13,345 bases of DNA from positions 1 to 13,345 of the forward strand of contig CALKYG010000218.1 in NCBI GenBank assembly GCA_938003575.1, written 5' to 3'. Positions 1-6,423 of the stretch are shown here, one piece after another. This stretch comes from an uncultured Alphaproteobacteria bacterium. GTDB lineage: Bacteria; Pseudomonadota; Alphaproteobacteria; Caulobacterales; Parvularculaceae. The notes beneath the pieces were generated by a model. That model made no database searches and was not told the origin of the DNA. It worked only from the letters and a program-made list of their open reading frames with translations. A program made the translations under genes and the position numbers. Positions within the stretch are counted from its first letter, which is position 1, and each line of letters opens with the position of its first letter.

Positions 1-557
1 CCCGCCGGCTCCACGAGGCTGGGCGCCGCTCCCGCGGCGAGTTCGGCAGGCTCCATCTGCGTGAAGTTTTTCAAGGGCGTGGTGAATTTCTTGTCGACCT
101 GAAACAGCGTCCACTTGCCCTGATCGCGATAGAGGAAGACCCGGGTCTTCTTCTGCGCGCGAGACGCCATCACGATTACTGAGTCGCAATAATAGCCGGC
201 CGCAGGCAGTACGGTTTGCGCCCGCCCGATTCCGACAAAACGCTCGCGCTTGGCCGGGCCCCAGCCGCAGAACGCCGACTTCACGGAGTCGACCTGATAT
301 TTCTTGGACTTCTTCTTTCGTTCAGCGCGCCGCTTTTCAGCGTCCGAAAGCTTCGGGATTTCCTCGCCGGCCGCTTTGGCTTTGGCGATTGCGGCCGCCC
401 GCGCCTTTTCCTTTGCTTTTTCGGCTGTCTTCAGCTCCGTCTTGTAAGCGACGACAATGTCGGCCGCGGAGGGCCTCGGGTATGGCGGCTTTTTTGACGC
501 GTCGCTCTTGCATGCGCAAATGGCAAGGGCGGCGCAAAGGATCAGAATGGCGCGCAC
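1..557 (-). CDS. Probable secreted lipoprotein of unknown function (partial, C-terminus off the window)
   Basis: The minus strand is open from the left edge to beyond 557. I place the start at the GTG at 557-555, because a GGGAG Shine-Dalgarno lies about 8 nt upstream and a clear signal peptide follows. The first residues read MRAILILCAALAICACKSD: a positive N-terminus, a hydrophobic core and a lipobox-like I-C-A-C ending at Cys16, the likely lipidated residue. About 185 residues are visible. Residues ~39-90 are rich in Ala, Lys and Glu (KAKEKARAAAIAKAKAA) and probably form a helical or coiled stretch. A more globular part follows, with F-C-G-W-G and, near the edge, FLYRDQGKWTLFQVDKKF. No family is recognised. 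No downstream stop is seen, so the true length is unknown. Codon use matches the neighbours. It is transcribed divergently from the TauE/SafE gene. Confidence 0.72.
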   Translation of the reverse strand, partial: MRAILILCAALAICACKSDASKKPPYPRPSAADIVVAYKTELKTAEKAKEKARAAAIAKAKAAGEEIPKLSDAEKRRAERKKKSKKYQVDSVKSAFCGWGPAKRERFVGIGRAQTVLPAAGYYCDSVIVMASRAQKKTRVFLYRDQGKWTLFQVDKKFTTPLKNFTQMEPAELAAGAAPSLVEPA

Positions 558-570
558 CGGTCCGGCACTC

Positions 571-586
571 CCGTTAAAGTTAACGG
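571..586. promoter_or_regulatory. Perfect 16-bp inverted repeat CCGTTAA-AG-TTAACGG, candidate operator
   Basis: Two 7-bp arms, CCGTTAA and TTAACGG, are exact reverse complements around a 2-nt centre. The element lies about 14 bp upstream of the lipoprotein GTG start, so it covers or abuts that gene's ribosome-binding region and probably its transcript 5' end. Its symmetry suits a dimeric DNA-binding protein. The two TTAA cores are only 2 nt apart, so it does not match the TTAA-N7-TTAA CtrA spacing. The binding protein is unknown. Confidence 0.4.
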
Positions 587-685
587 CGAGCCTATTTTCG
601 AGATGTTGTGAAAACGCTAACCGCGGAGGGGGAATTGAAGCGAATGGCGGCGGCGCGCCGGCGGCGTTGATTTCAGCGCGCGGCG

Positions 686-703
686 CGGCCTAACCATAGG
701 CCG
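686..703. promoter_or_regulatory. Perfect 7-bp hairpin (CGGCCTA-ACCA-TAGGCCG) upstream of the TauE/SafE gene
   Basis: CGGCCTA and TAGGCCG are exact reverse complements around the 4-nt loop ACCA. Allowing one bulged base adds two further pairs. The hairpin ends 12 nt before the GGAG Shine-Dalgarno at 716-719. No T run follows, so it is unlikely to be an intrinsic terminator. It could be a 5' leader hairpin or a protein-binding dyad. Its role is inferred from position only. Confidence 0.35.
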
Positions 704-725
704 GCGATCCCTGTCGGAGAGTGAA

Positions 726-1478
726 TTGCATCCTTTTGAGCTGCTCCTCCTTGCGTTCGCCGGGTTCGCCTCGGGATGGATCAATGTGATCGCCGGCGGC
801 GGCTCTCTCCTCACGGTGCCGGTGATGGTTTTCATGGGGCTGCCTGGTCCGGTCGCAAACGGCACAAATCGCATTTCGATCATCGCGCAGTCGCTCAGCG
901 CGGTGACCGCGTTTCGATCCAAGGGGCTTTCCGATTTCAGACTTTCGGCGACACTCGCCGCCGCCGCGTCCTTCGGCGCCTTTTTCGGCGCGCAGCTTGG
1001 CGTGAAACTCGACGGCGTCTGGTTTAACCGGGTCGTCGCCGCAGTGATGATCGCGGTCATGATTTTGATGGCGACCGGGGAGGACAAGTCGAGGCCGCGT
1101 CCCGACGCATCGGCGAAAGCGAAGAATCTGGGTCTCGGCCACGCGCTCATGATCGGCGCCGGATTCTGGGGCGGCCTTATTCAGATCGGCGTCGGGTTCC
1201 TGCTGATGCCGATCCTGTACCGAGTGATGGGATTGGACCTTGTGCGCGTCAACATGCACAAGGTGTTCATAGCGCTCGTCTTTACGACGGTCGCATTTTT
1301 CATCTTCGCCGCCAGGGTCGACATTGCGTGGGATGCGGGCGTCGCGCTCGCGATCGGCACTGCTGTGGGCGGGTGGATGGGCGCACATGCGACGATAAGA
1401 AAGGGCGAAAAATTCATCAAGCGAGCGTTGATCGCCGTACTTGCGGCCATGGCGCTTAAACTTCTGTTCTTTCCATAG
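726..1478 (+). CDS. TauE/SafE (TSUP) family membrane transporter
   Basis: This encodes a 250-residue, very hydrophobic protein with about seven or eight membrane segments, the usual size for the TSUP family. The family's two-fold internal repeat is visible. The first half has NVIAGGGSLLTVPVMVF followed by G-L-P-G-P-V-A-N-G-T-N-R near residues 20-58. The second half has GGLIQIGVGFLLMPIL followed by M-G-L-D-L-V-R-V-N-M-H-K near residues 145-180. Known members move sulfite, sulfoacetate or other small organic anions across the inner membrane; the substrate here cannot be told from sequence. The start is TTG at 726, chosen because GGAG at 716-719 sits 6 nt upstream and the N-terminus begins directly with the first membrane helix. 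It stands 68 nt before the lemA-like gene and is not an obvious functional partner of it. Confidence 0.88.
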   Translation: MHPFELLLLAFAGFASGWINVIAGGGSLLTVPVMVFMGLPGPVANGTNRISIIAQSLSAVTAFRSKGLSDFRLSATLAAAASFGAFFGAQLGVKLDGVWFNRVVAAVMIAVMILMATGEDKSRPRPDASAKAKNLGLGHALMIGAGFWGGLIQIGVGFLLMPILYRVMGLDLVRVNMHKVFIALVFTTVAFFIFAARVDIAWDAGVALAIGTAVGGWMGAHATIRKGEKFIKRALIAVLAAMALKLLFFP

Positions 1479-1546
1479 CCGCAGGCGATTGATCGGCGGT
1501 GAGAACCTGCGCACACTGCGCCCGCTGGCAGGGGAGGAAGACAGAC

Positions 1547-2107
1547 TTGGACTTTTCCGTCGCACTCATTGCGGCCGTCGCCGCCGTCGCGATCGGCGTC
1601 GCCGTCGTCTACAACCTGCTCGTCCGCAAGCGCCAGATGACCGAGAACGGCTGGGCCGATATCGATGTTCAGTTGAAGCGCCGCGCGGACCTGATCCCGC
1701 AACTCGTGACGACGGTCAAAGGATACGCCGAACATGAGCGCACGCTTTTTGAAGAGGTCGTCGCAAAAAGGAACGCCGCTCTCGCCGCCGGGGAGGATCC
1801 GGCCGCGCGAGGAGCGGCGGAAAGCGCGCTCGCCCGGCCCGTAAGACGCCTTGTCGCGCTCGCGGAAGACTATCCGGATCTCAGGGCCAATTCCAATTTT
1901 CTGGAACTGCAACGCCAGCTCGCCGAGACTGAGGACCGGATCGAGATGGCGCGCCGCTTCTATAACGGCGCAGTGCGCGAGCTGAATACGCTGGTTGAAT
2001 CGGCGCCCGTGAATATTCTCGCCCGCGCGCTGGGGTTTTCGGTCCGCGCCTATTTCCAGGCCAACGAAGCGGACCGTTCGACGCCGCGCGTCTCCATGGA
2101 GCGATGA
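1547..2107 (+). CDS. LemA family membrane protein
   Basis: The 186-residue protein has one N-terminal membrane helix (about residues 3-24, VALIAAVAAVAIGVAVVYNL). The characteristic LemA region follows: N-G-W-A-D-I-D-V-Q-L-K-R-R-A-D-L-I-P-Q-L-V-T-T-V-K-G-Y near residues 33-59, then long amphipathic helices with LRANSNFLELQRQLAETED and the R-R-F-Y-N-G-A-V-R-E-L-N motif. LemA proteins are membrane-anchored helical-bundle proteins of poorly defined function, often encoded beside DUF2207 or TPM-domain proteins, as here. The frame is open from a GTG at 1499, but I choose TTG at 1547: GGAGG at 1533-1537 lies 9 nt upstream, and the extra 16 residues would put polar, Cys-containing sequence ahead of the membrane helix. 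The stop is 1 nt from the next GTG, indicating translational coupling. Confidence 0.9.
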   Translation: MDFSVALIAAVAAVAIGVAVVYNLLVRKRQMTENGWADIDVQLKRRADLIPQLVTTVKGYAEHERTLFEEVVAKRNAALAAGEDPAARGAAESALARPVRRLVALAEDYPDLRANSNFLELQRQLAETEDRIEMARRFYNGAVRELNTLVESAPVNILARALGFSVRAYFQANEADRSTPRVSMER

Positions 2108-2108
2108 G

Positions 2109-3812
2109 GTGTTTATTCGCGCCTTGATTACCGCCGTGTTCGCTATCCTGCCGCTCGCTGCGAAGGCGCAGGAGCGGATCACCGATTTTGACGTGCTCAT
2201 CGAAGCTCAGAAAAACGGCGATATAAGCGTCACCGAACGGATCAGCGTCATCTCGCAGGGAAGCCAGATCCAGCGGGGTATATTCCGCGATCTGCCGCGC
2301 GCCTATCTGAAGGGTCAGCGGAAATTGGCCTATTCATACGACGTCAAAAGCGTCGAACGCGACGGCGAGAAGGAGCCCTTCACGATCGAAACGGACGGCA
2401 ACGCCTATCGCATCCGCATCGGCGACGCTGACGTGTATCTCGATCACGGGGCTCACGTCTATGTCATCTCATACGACGTAAAGAACCAGGTCAGGTATTT
2501 CGACGGCTATGATGAAATTTATTGGAATGTGACAGGGAACTACTGGGCGTTTCCGATCGACCATGCGCGCGCGCGAGTGCGGCTGCCGGACGGCGCCGGA
2601 GCGATACAGGCTGCGGGCTACACCGGGTATCTCGGCGAGGCGGAAAATTTCTATTCATACAAATTCGAAAATGAGCACCATGAATTCGAAACGACGCGTC
2701 CGTTCGAGCCCGGACAGGGGCTCACTCTCGCAGTCGGCTTCGCCAAGGGCGTCGTAGACCCGCCATCGGCGGCGGATCAGCGGGCGGAATGGTGGGCGGC
2801 GAACCTGTCATTCGTTATTCTCAGCTCGGCTACGCTGTTAATCGGTCTTTTTTACGCGATTGCGTGGATGAAATTCGGCCGTGATCCCTCAAAGGGGCCG
2901 GTCTTTCCTCGATATGAACCGCCCTCAGGCTTTTCTCCGGCGGCGGCGCATTATGTTTACTATCGCGGACTGACGGGTCACAACGCCTTCATCGCGACGC
3001 TGATCAATCTCGCGATCCGCCGACGCATCAAGATTGACGTCGATCAGAAAAAGAAGACAGTCCTTCGCCCGATCGCCGTCGGCGCGAGCGAAGGACTGTC
3101 GCCCATCGACGCAAACCTTGAGGCGCGCCTTCTTCCCGGGCGCAGCGAATTCTCTTTCGGCGAGAAATACTCATCGACACTTACGAACGCGTATGAGGAT
3201 TTTCGAAAGGCGCTCGCGAAGTCCTACGGCGCGCCTTATTTCAGGTGGAACACCGGATTTTTGGTGTTTGCTGTCGCTGTTTCCGTCCTCGCGGTCATTG
3301 TCGCGGCAAATGTCGCGCTTGAATGGTCGAGACCTCACACGTTTGCTGTCGCGGGTCTCGGTGTGATGGCCCTTGCGGCGTCCTATTTTCTTCCGGCGGC
3401 GACTCCGAAGGGACAACAGGTCAGGACCGAGATCGAGGGGTTTCGCCTTTACCTCAAGACTGCAGAGAAATTGCAGTTGAATGCGGTTGAAGTGGGCTCT
3501 GACGCGCCGCCGCCGATGTCGGTCGCGCGTTATGAACGATTCCTGCCTTATGCAATCGCCCTTGGCGTTGAAAAACCGTGGACGGAGCATTTCGAGAAGC
3601 TGATGCCCGCCGAGGCCGCCGAATATCGTCCCTACTGGGCGAGCGGAAATTACGGCGGGTCGCGATCGCTGTCCGGCCTTAATTCCGCGCTTGTTTCTTC
3701 GATGGCCAGCGGGGTGACCTCTTCGCTGCCGCAATCGTCGTCCTCGTCGGGCTCGGGCGGCGGCGGCTCTTCCGGCGGCGGCGGCGGCGGGGGTGGCGGA
3801 GGCGGCTGGTAA
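2109..3812 (+). CDS. DUF2207 domain membrane protein with glycine-rich C-terminal tail
   Basis: The 567-residue protein has a signal peptide (residues 1-20, MFIRALITAVFAILPLAAKA, likely cut before QER). An extracytoplasmic beta-rich domain (~21-225) follows, opening with D-F-D-V-L-I-E-A-Q-K-N-G-D-I-S-V-T-E-R and containing I-F-R-D-L-P and Y-W-N-V-T-G-N-Y-W. A membrane helix comes next (~231-253). After it is the typical DUF2207 segment GRDPSKGPVFPRYEPPSGFS, then a winged-helix-like cytoplasmic part (ATLINLAIRRRIKI). Two more membrane helices lie near residues 380-430, and a final cytoplasmic stretch has FRLYLKTAEK. The last ~30 residues are Ser then almost only Gly, ending GGGW. The GTG at 2109 has GGAG 7 nt upstream, inside the end of the lemA-like gene. 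The biochemical role is unknown; pairing with LemA suggests an envelope function. Confidence 0.88.
   Translation: MFIRALITAVFAILPLAAKAQERITDFDVLIEAQKNGDISVTERISVISQGSQIQRGIFRDLPRAYLKGQRKLAYSYDVKSVERDGEKEPFTIETDGNAYRIRIGDADVYLDHGAHVYVISYDVKNQVRYFDGYDEIYWNVTGNYWAFPIDHARARVRLPDGAGAIQAAGYTGYLGEAENFYSYKFENEHHEFETTRPFEPGQGLTLAVGFAKGVVDPPSAADQRAEWWAANLSFVILSSATLLIGLFYAIAWMKFGRDPSKGPVFPRYEPPSGFSPAAAHYVYYRGLTGHNAFIATLINLAIRRRIKIDVDQKKKTVLRPIAVGASEGLSPIDANLEARLLPGRSEFSFGEKYSSTLTNAYEDFRKALAKSYGAPYFRWNTGFLVFAVAVSVLAVIVAANVALEWSRPHTFAVAGLGVMALAASYFLPAATPKGQQVRTEIEGFRLYLKTAEKLQLNAVEVGSDAPPPMSVARYERFLPYAIALGVEKPWTEHFEKLMPAEAAEYRPYWASGNYGGSRSLSGLNSALVSSMASGVTSSLPQSSSSSGSGGGGSSGGGGGGGGGGGW
3754..3809 (+). repeat. 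GGC-type trinucleotide low-complexity tract encoding the poly-Gly tail
   Basis: Nearly uninterrupted GGC/GGG/GGT/GGA codons encode the glycine tail of the DUF2207 protein, ending in TGG (Trp) and the TAA stop. Similar Gly-rich tails are common in DUF2207 and TPM-domain proteins. As DNA it is a simple G-rich repeat that could change length by slippage without losing the frame when whole codons are gained or lost. Confidence 0.8.
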
Positions 3813-3817
3813 TGCAG

Positions 3818-3836
3818 CGCCGATCGGCCGACGGCG
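3818..3836. other. Imperfect GC-rich hairpin just after the DUF2207 stop
   Basis: CGCCG-A-TC pairs with GA-CGGCG around the loop GGCC, giving seven base pairs with one bulged A, 5 nt after the TAA. It could slow transcription at the end of the lemA-DUF2207 unit. No T run follows directly, so I do not call it an intrinsic terminator. Its role is uncertain. Confidence 0.25.
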
Positions 3837-3894
3837 ATGTCAAGCGCTCGTTTTCCGGAGGCGTTATGTCGCTTTTCCACAAGGGGCCATTGCT

Positions 3895-3926
3895 TTGACA
3901 CCTTGTCGCAGGTGCGGCATGGATAG
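3895..3926 (+). promoter_or_regulatory. Candidate promoter and dyad upstream of the prp operon
   Basis: A perfect TTGACA (-35 consensus) lies at 3895-3900 in the 183-nt gap before prpD, the largest gap in front of the eight-gene block. No good -10 follows at 17 nt; the nearest AT-containing options are CATGGA (3918) and GGATAG (3921), both weak. Between them lies an imperfect 16-bp palindrome, TGTCGCA-GG-TGCGGCA (3904-3919), with one mismatch per arm, placed where a repressor could sit. It does not match the TTTGCAAA type of site I associate with ScfR-like propionate regulators. The assignment rests on position plus one good hexamer. Confidence 0.33.
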
Positions 3927-3995
3927 CGCCCGCTTTTGCCCGGCGTCCGCGCCGGAGGCTCACCCGCTAACCTGTTCTGTTCAAAAGGAAATCTG

Positions 3996-5537
3996 ATGAT
4001 CACGCTTGATGTCCGCGCGCACCGCTCGAAGGATAACCTAAAGCGCGAAGACCAGCTCGCCTGGAAAATCGCCGAAGTCGCCGCTGACCCCGTCGACGTC
4101 GATGAAGAGGCGACCGACATGATCATCAACCGGATCATCGACAACGCTTCGGTCGCCGTCGCCTCTTTGAATCGCGGTCCGATCAAGTCGGCGCGGGCGA
4201 TGGCCTGCGCGCATCCCCGGAAAGGCGGCGCAACGCTGTTCGGGGTTCCGGGGGATAAGACGGTCTGCGCTGAATGGGCGGCCTGGGCGAACGGCACGGC
4301 CGTCAGGGAGCTTGATTTCCACGATACTTTCCTCGCGGCCGATTATTCGCATCCGGGAGACAACATTCCTGCGGTGCTCGCGGTGGCGCAACAAATGGGA
4401 AGGGACGGGCGCGCGCTCGTGCGCGGCATCGCGACGGGCTATGAGATTCAGGTGAACCTTGTGAAGGCGATTTGCCTGCACGAACACAAGATCGACCATA
4501 TCGCGCATATCGGGCCTTCGGCGGCGGCGGGCGTCGGCACGCTGCTCGATCTGCCTACGGAGGTAATCTATCAGGCGGTGCAGCAGGGTCTGCACACGAC
4601 GATCACCACGCGTCAGTCGCGCAAGGGTGAAATCTCCACGTGGAAGGCCTTCGCGCCTGCATACGCCGGCAAGCAGGCGATCGAAGCTGTCGACCGCTGC
4701 ATGCGCGGCGAGGGCGCGCCGTCGCCCGCTTATGAAGGCGAAGACGGCCCGCTTGCCTGGATTCTCAACGGCCGAACGGCGCGTGACAAGGGCGGCAGCC
4801 CCTATGAGCCGATCTATCGAGTGCCCATGCCCGCGAAAGGCGAAGCAAAGCGTGCGATCCTCGAAACCTACACCAAGGAACATTCGGCGGAATATCAATC
4901 GCAAGCCCTGATCGATCTCGCTTTCCGCATGGGGCGCGAGATTGAGAATCGGGGCGGCTTCGACAAGGTGAAGACGATCGTCCTCCATACCTCTCACCAC
5001 ACGCATTACGTCATCGGCACGGGATCGGGTGATCCGCAGAAGATGGACCCTAATGCATCGCGTGAGACGCTCGATCACTCCATCATGTACATCTTCGCCG
5101 TGGCGTTGCAGGACGGCGAATGGCACCACGTGCGCTCCTACGCGCCGGAGCGCGCAAAGCGCCCCGACACCGTCCGCCTTTGGCGCAAGATTTCGACCGT
5201 CGAAGATCGTGACTGGACGCGCCGCTATCATTCGCACGATCCGAAAGAAAAAGCTTTCGGCGCGCGCGTCGTTGTCACGTTCGAAGACGGTTCTACGCTT
5301 GTTGATGAATTGGGAATCGCCAACGCGCACCCGCTCGGCGCCCGTCCGTTCGGTCGCGCGGAATATGTCAGGAAATTCCGAACGCTTACTGATGATATTC
5401 TGGATCCGAAGGAATCCGCGCGGTTCCTTGAGCTCGTACAGCGCCTTCCAAATCTGACGGCTGAAGAAGTTCTCGCGCTGAATCCCGTCGCGCCTGCCGG
5501 CTATCTTGTCGAGAACCCGGCCAAGGGGATTTTCTAA
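3996..5537 (+). CDS. prpD: 2-methylcitrate dehydratase (MmgE/PrpD family)
   Basis: PrpD dehydrates 2-methylcitrate to 2-methyl-cis-aconitate in the cytoplasm, the second step of the methylcitrate cycle, without an iron-sulfur cluster. The 513-residue protein has strong PrpD signatures: [14 protein letters not shown] at residues 99-112, [12 protein letters not shown] at 116-127, H-I-G-P-S-A-A-A-G near 171-179 and [10 protein letters not shown] at 212-221. Length is slightly above the ~480 of enterobacterial PrpD. The frame is open from ATG 3936, but ATG 3996 is preferred because AAGGA at 3985-3989 is 6 nt upstream and the extra 20 residues look unlike protein. It is the first gene of the probable operon with prpB and prpC downstream. 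No acnD/prpF pair is present, consistent with use of the PrpD route. A broader MmgE/PrpD activity is possible but unlikely given the neighbours. Confidence 0.93.
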   Translation: MITLDVRAHRSKDNLKREDQLAWKIAEVAADPVDVDEEATDMIINRIIDNASVAVASLNRGPIKSARAMACAHPRKGGATLFGVPGDKTVCAEWAAWANGTAVRELDFHDTFLAADYSHPGDNIPAVLAVAQQMGRDGRALVRGIATGYEIQVNLVKAICLHEHKIDHIAHIGPSAAAGVGTLLDLPTEVIYQAVQQGLHTTITTRQSRKGEISTWKAFAPAYAGKQAIEAVDRCMRGEGAPSPAYEGEDGPLAWILNGRTARDKGGSPYEPIYRVPMPAKGEAKRAILETYTKEHSAEYQSQALIDLAFRMGREIENRGGFDKVKTIVLHTSHHTHYVIGTGSGDPQKMDPNASRETLDHSIMYIFAVALQDGEWHHVRSYAPERAKRPDTVRLWRKISTVEDRDWTRRYHSHDPKEKAFGARVVVTFEDGSTLVDELGIANAHPLGARPFGRAEYVRKFRTLTDDILDPKESARFLELVQRLPNLTAEEVLALNPVAPAGYLVENPAKGIF

Positions 5538-5556
5538 GCGGCGGGTCACCGCCGCT
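5537..5556. promoter_or_regulatory. Perfect 8-bp hairpin between prpD and the methyltransferase gene
   Basis: AGCGGCGG and CCGCCGCT are exact reverse complements around the tetraloop GTCA. The stem begins on the last A of the prpD stop codon and ends one base before the AAGGAG Shine-Dalgarno (5558-5563) of the methyltransferase gene. No T run follows, so it is not a typical terminator. Likely roles are an intercistronic stability or processing hairpin, partial attenuation after prpD, or control of access to the next ribosome-binding site. Confidence 0.55.
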
Positions 5557-5568
5557 GAAGGAGCGCTC

Positions 5569-6393
5569 ATGGGCGATACGTCTCGACGCGACGAACTTCA
5601 CAGGGAATATTGGTCGACGATCAAGGCGGCCAATATCCGTGAAGCGATCACGCTGGAATCGAGCAACGCCGCCAGTGATGCTGAGTTCCACATATACGGC
5701 GTCAGGATCGCCGAGCGATTTTTGAATATATTAGCTCGCATGGGTTCGACGCCGCTTGCGTGGTCGACCATGATCGACATCGGCTGCGGCGTCGGGCGAT
5801 TTGCGCTTCCTTTCGCCTGCAGGTTCCAGCACGTCTACGCTGTGGACATCAGCGAAGAGGTCCTGAGCGAGGCCCGGCGACGGTGCGCTTCGACGCCGAA
5901 TATCAGCTATCATCTCAATGACGGCGAAACGCTGTCGAATTTCGCTGATGACAGCGTCGATTACGCCTTCTGCGGAGGCGTCCTTCAGCATATCAAATAT
6001 TTCGACGTCATCGCCTCCTATTTTCGCGAATCGCTGCGGGTCGTCCGCGTCGGCGGGCTTTTCGCCGCCTCATTCCAGATTTGGCAGAGCGAGGAGACAG
6101 GGACAAACCGCGTCGGCGCAAAAATCACGGCGAAAAAGCTTGAGGAGGCGTTGGCCGACGCGCCCTACCGGATTCGCTATATGCTGATTGATCCGAAAGA
6201 TCCGGTGCCGCACTGCATGACGGTAGTCGAGAAGACGGCGGGCGTCGACAAGTCCGACCCGGATCGGCTGTTTTCGACGTTCGAAGTCGAGAATGGCCCA
6301 TTCCGCACAGGCGTATTTGAGGATCTGCCGTCGTGCGCGGCGATGGTCGAAAAATGGCGTGAGACGCCGCGCCGCATTACGTTTTACGACTAG
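5569..6393 (+). CDS. Class I SAM-dependent methyltransferase, substrate unknown
   Basis: The 274-residue soluble protein has a clear class I methyltransferase core. Motif I is M-I-D-I-G-C-G-V-G-R-F (residues 68-78), with the acidic residue that binds the SAM ribose expected at D93 in V-Y-A-V-D-I-S. D131-Y-A-F-C-G-G-V-L-Q-H-I carries the strand-4 motif, and L-R-V-V-R-V-G-G-L-F (156-165) is motif III. The N-terminal ~60 residues (RDELHREYWSTIKAANIREA) are helical and may form a substrate lid. The last ~70 residues match nothing I recognise. The start is ATG 5569, with AAGGAG 5 nt upstream; the open frame back to 5506 overlaps prpD and has no ribosome site. It lies 31 nt after prpD and 30 nt before prpB, so it is very probably co-transcribed with them. 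No methyltransferase step is known in the methylcitrate cycle, so the substrate cannot be named. Confidence 0.85.
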   Translation: MGDTSRRDELHREYWSTIKAANIREAITLESSNAASDAEFHIYGVRIAERFLNILARMGSTPLAWSTMIDIGCGVGRFALPFACRFQHVYAVDISEEVLSEARRRCASTPNISYHLNDGETLSNFADDSVDYAFCGGVLQHIKYFDVIASYFRESLRVVRVGGLFAASFQIWQSEETGTNRVGAKITAKKLEEALADAPYRIRYMLIDPKDPVPHCMTVVEKTAGVDKSDPDRLFSTFEVENGPFRTGVFEDLPSCAAMVEKWRETPRRITFYD

Positions 6394-6423
6394 TCAATAG
6401 CGGGAAAGATGCAAGGATAGAGA

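Noticed and set aside
216..693. Plus-strand open frames opposite and beyond the lipoprotein gene
   Set aside because: No ribosome sites and unlikely compositions; the minus-strand frame has a signal peptide, lipobox and matching codon use.
690..2200. Long minus-strand open frames opposite the TauE/SafE and LemA genes
   Set aside because: The plus-strand genes have clear families and ribosome sites, while the antisense products are Arg-rich low-complexity shadows.
3936..3995. Upstream in-frame ATG for prpD
   Set aside because: It lacks a ribosome site, and the 20 extra residues do not resemble PrpD; ATG 3996 has a well-placed AAGGA.
3650..4297. Minus-strand frame with a poly-Pro run
   Set aside because: The poly-Pro is simply the complement of the GGC tract encoding the Gly tail of the DUF2207 protein.
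4038..5570. Long open frame (510 codons) on the minus strand, antisense to prpD
   Set aside because: It mirrors prpD almost end to end, is rich in Arg/His/Asp with no recognisable domain, and is expected from codon bias in GC-rich genomes.
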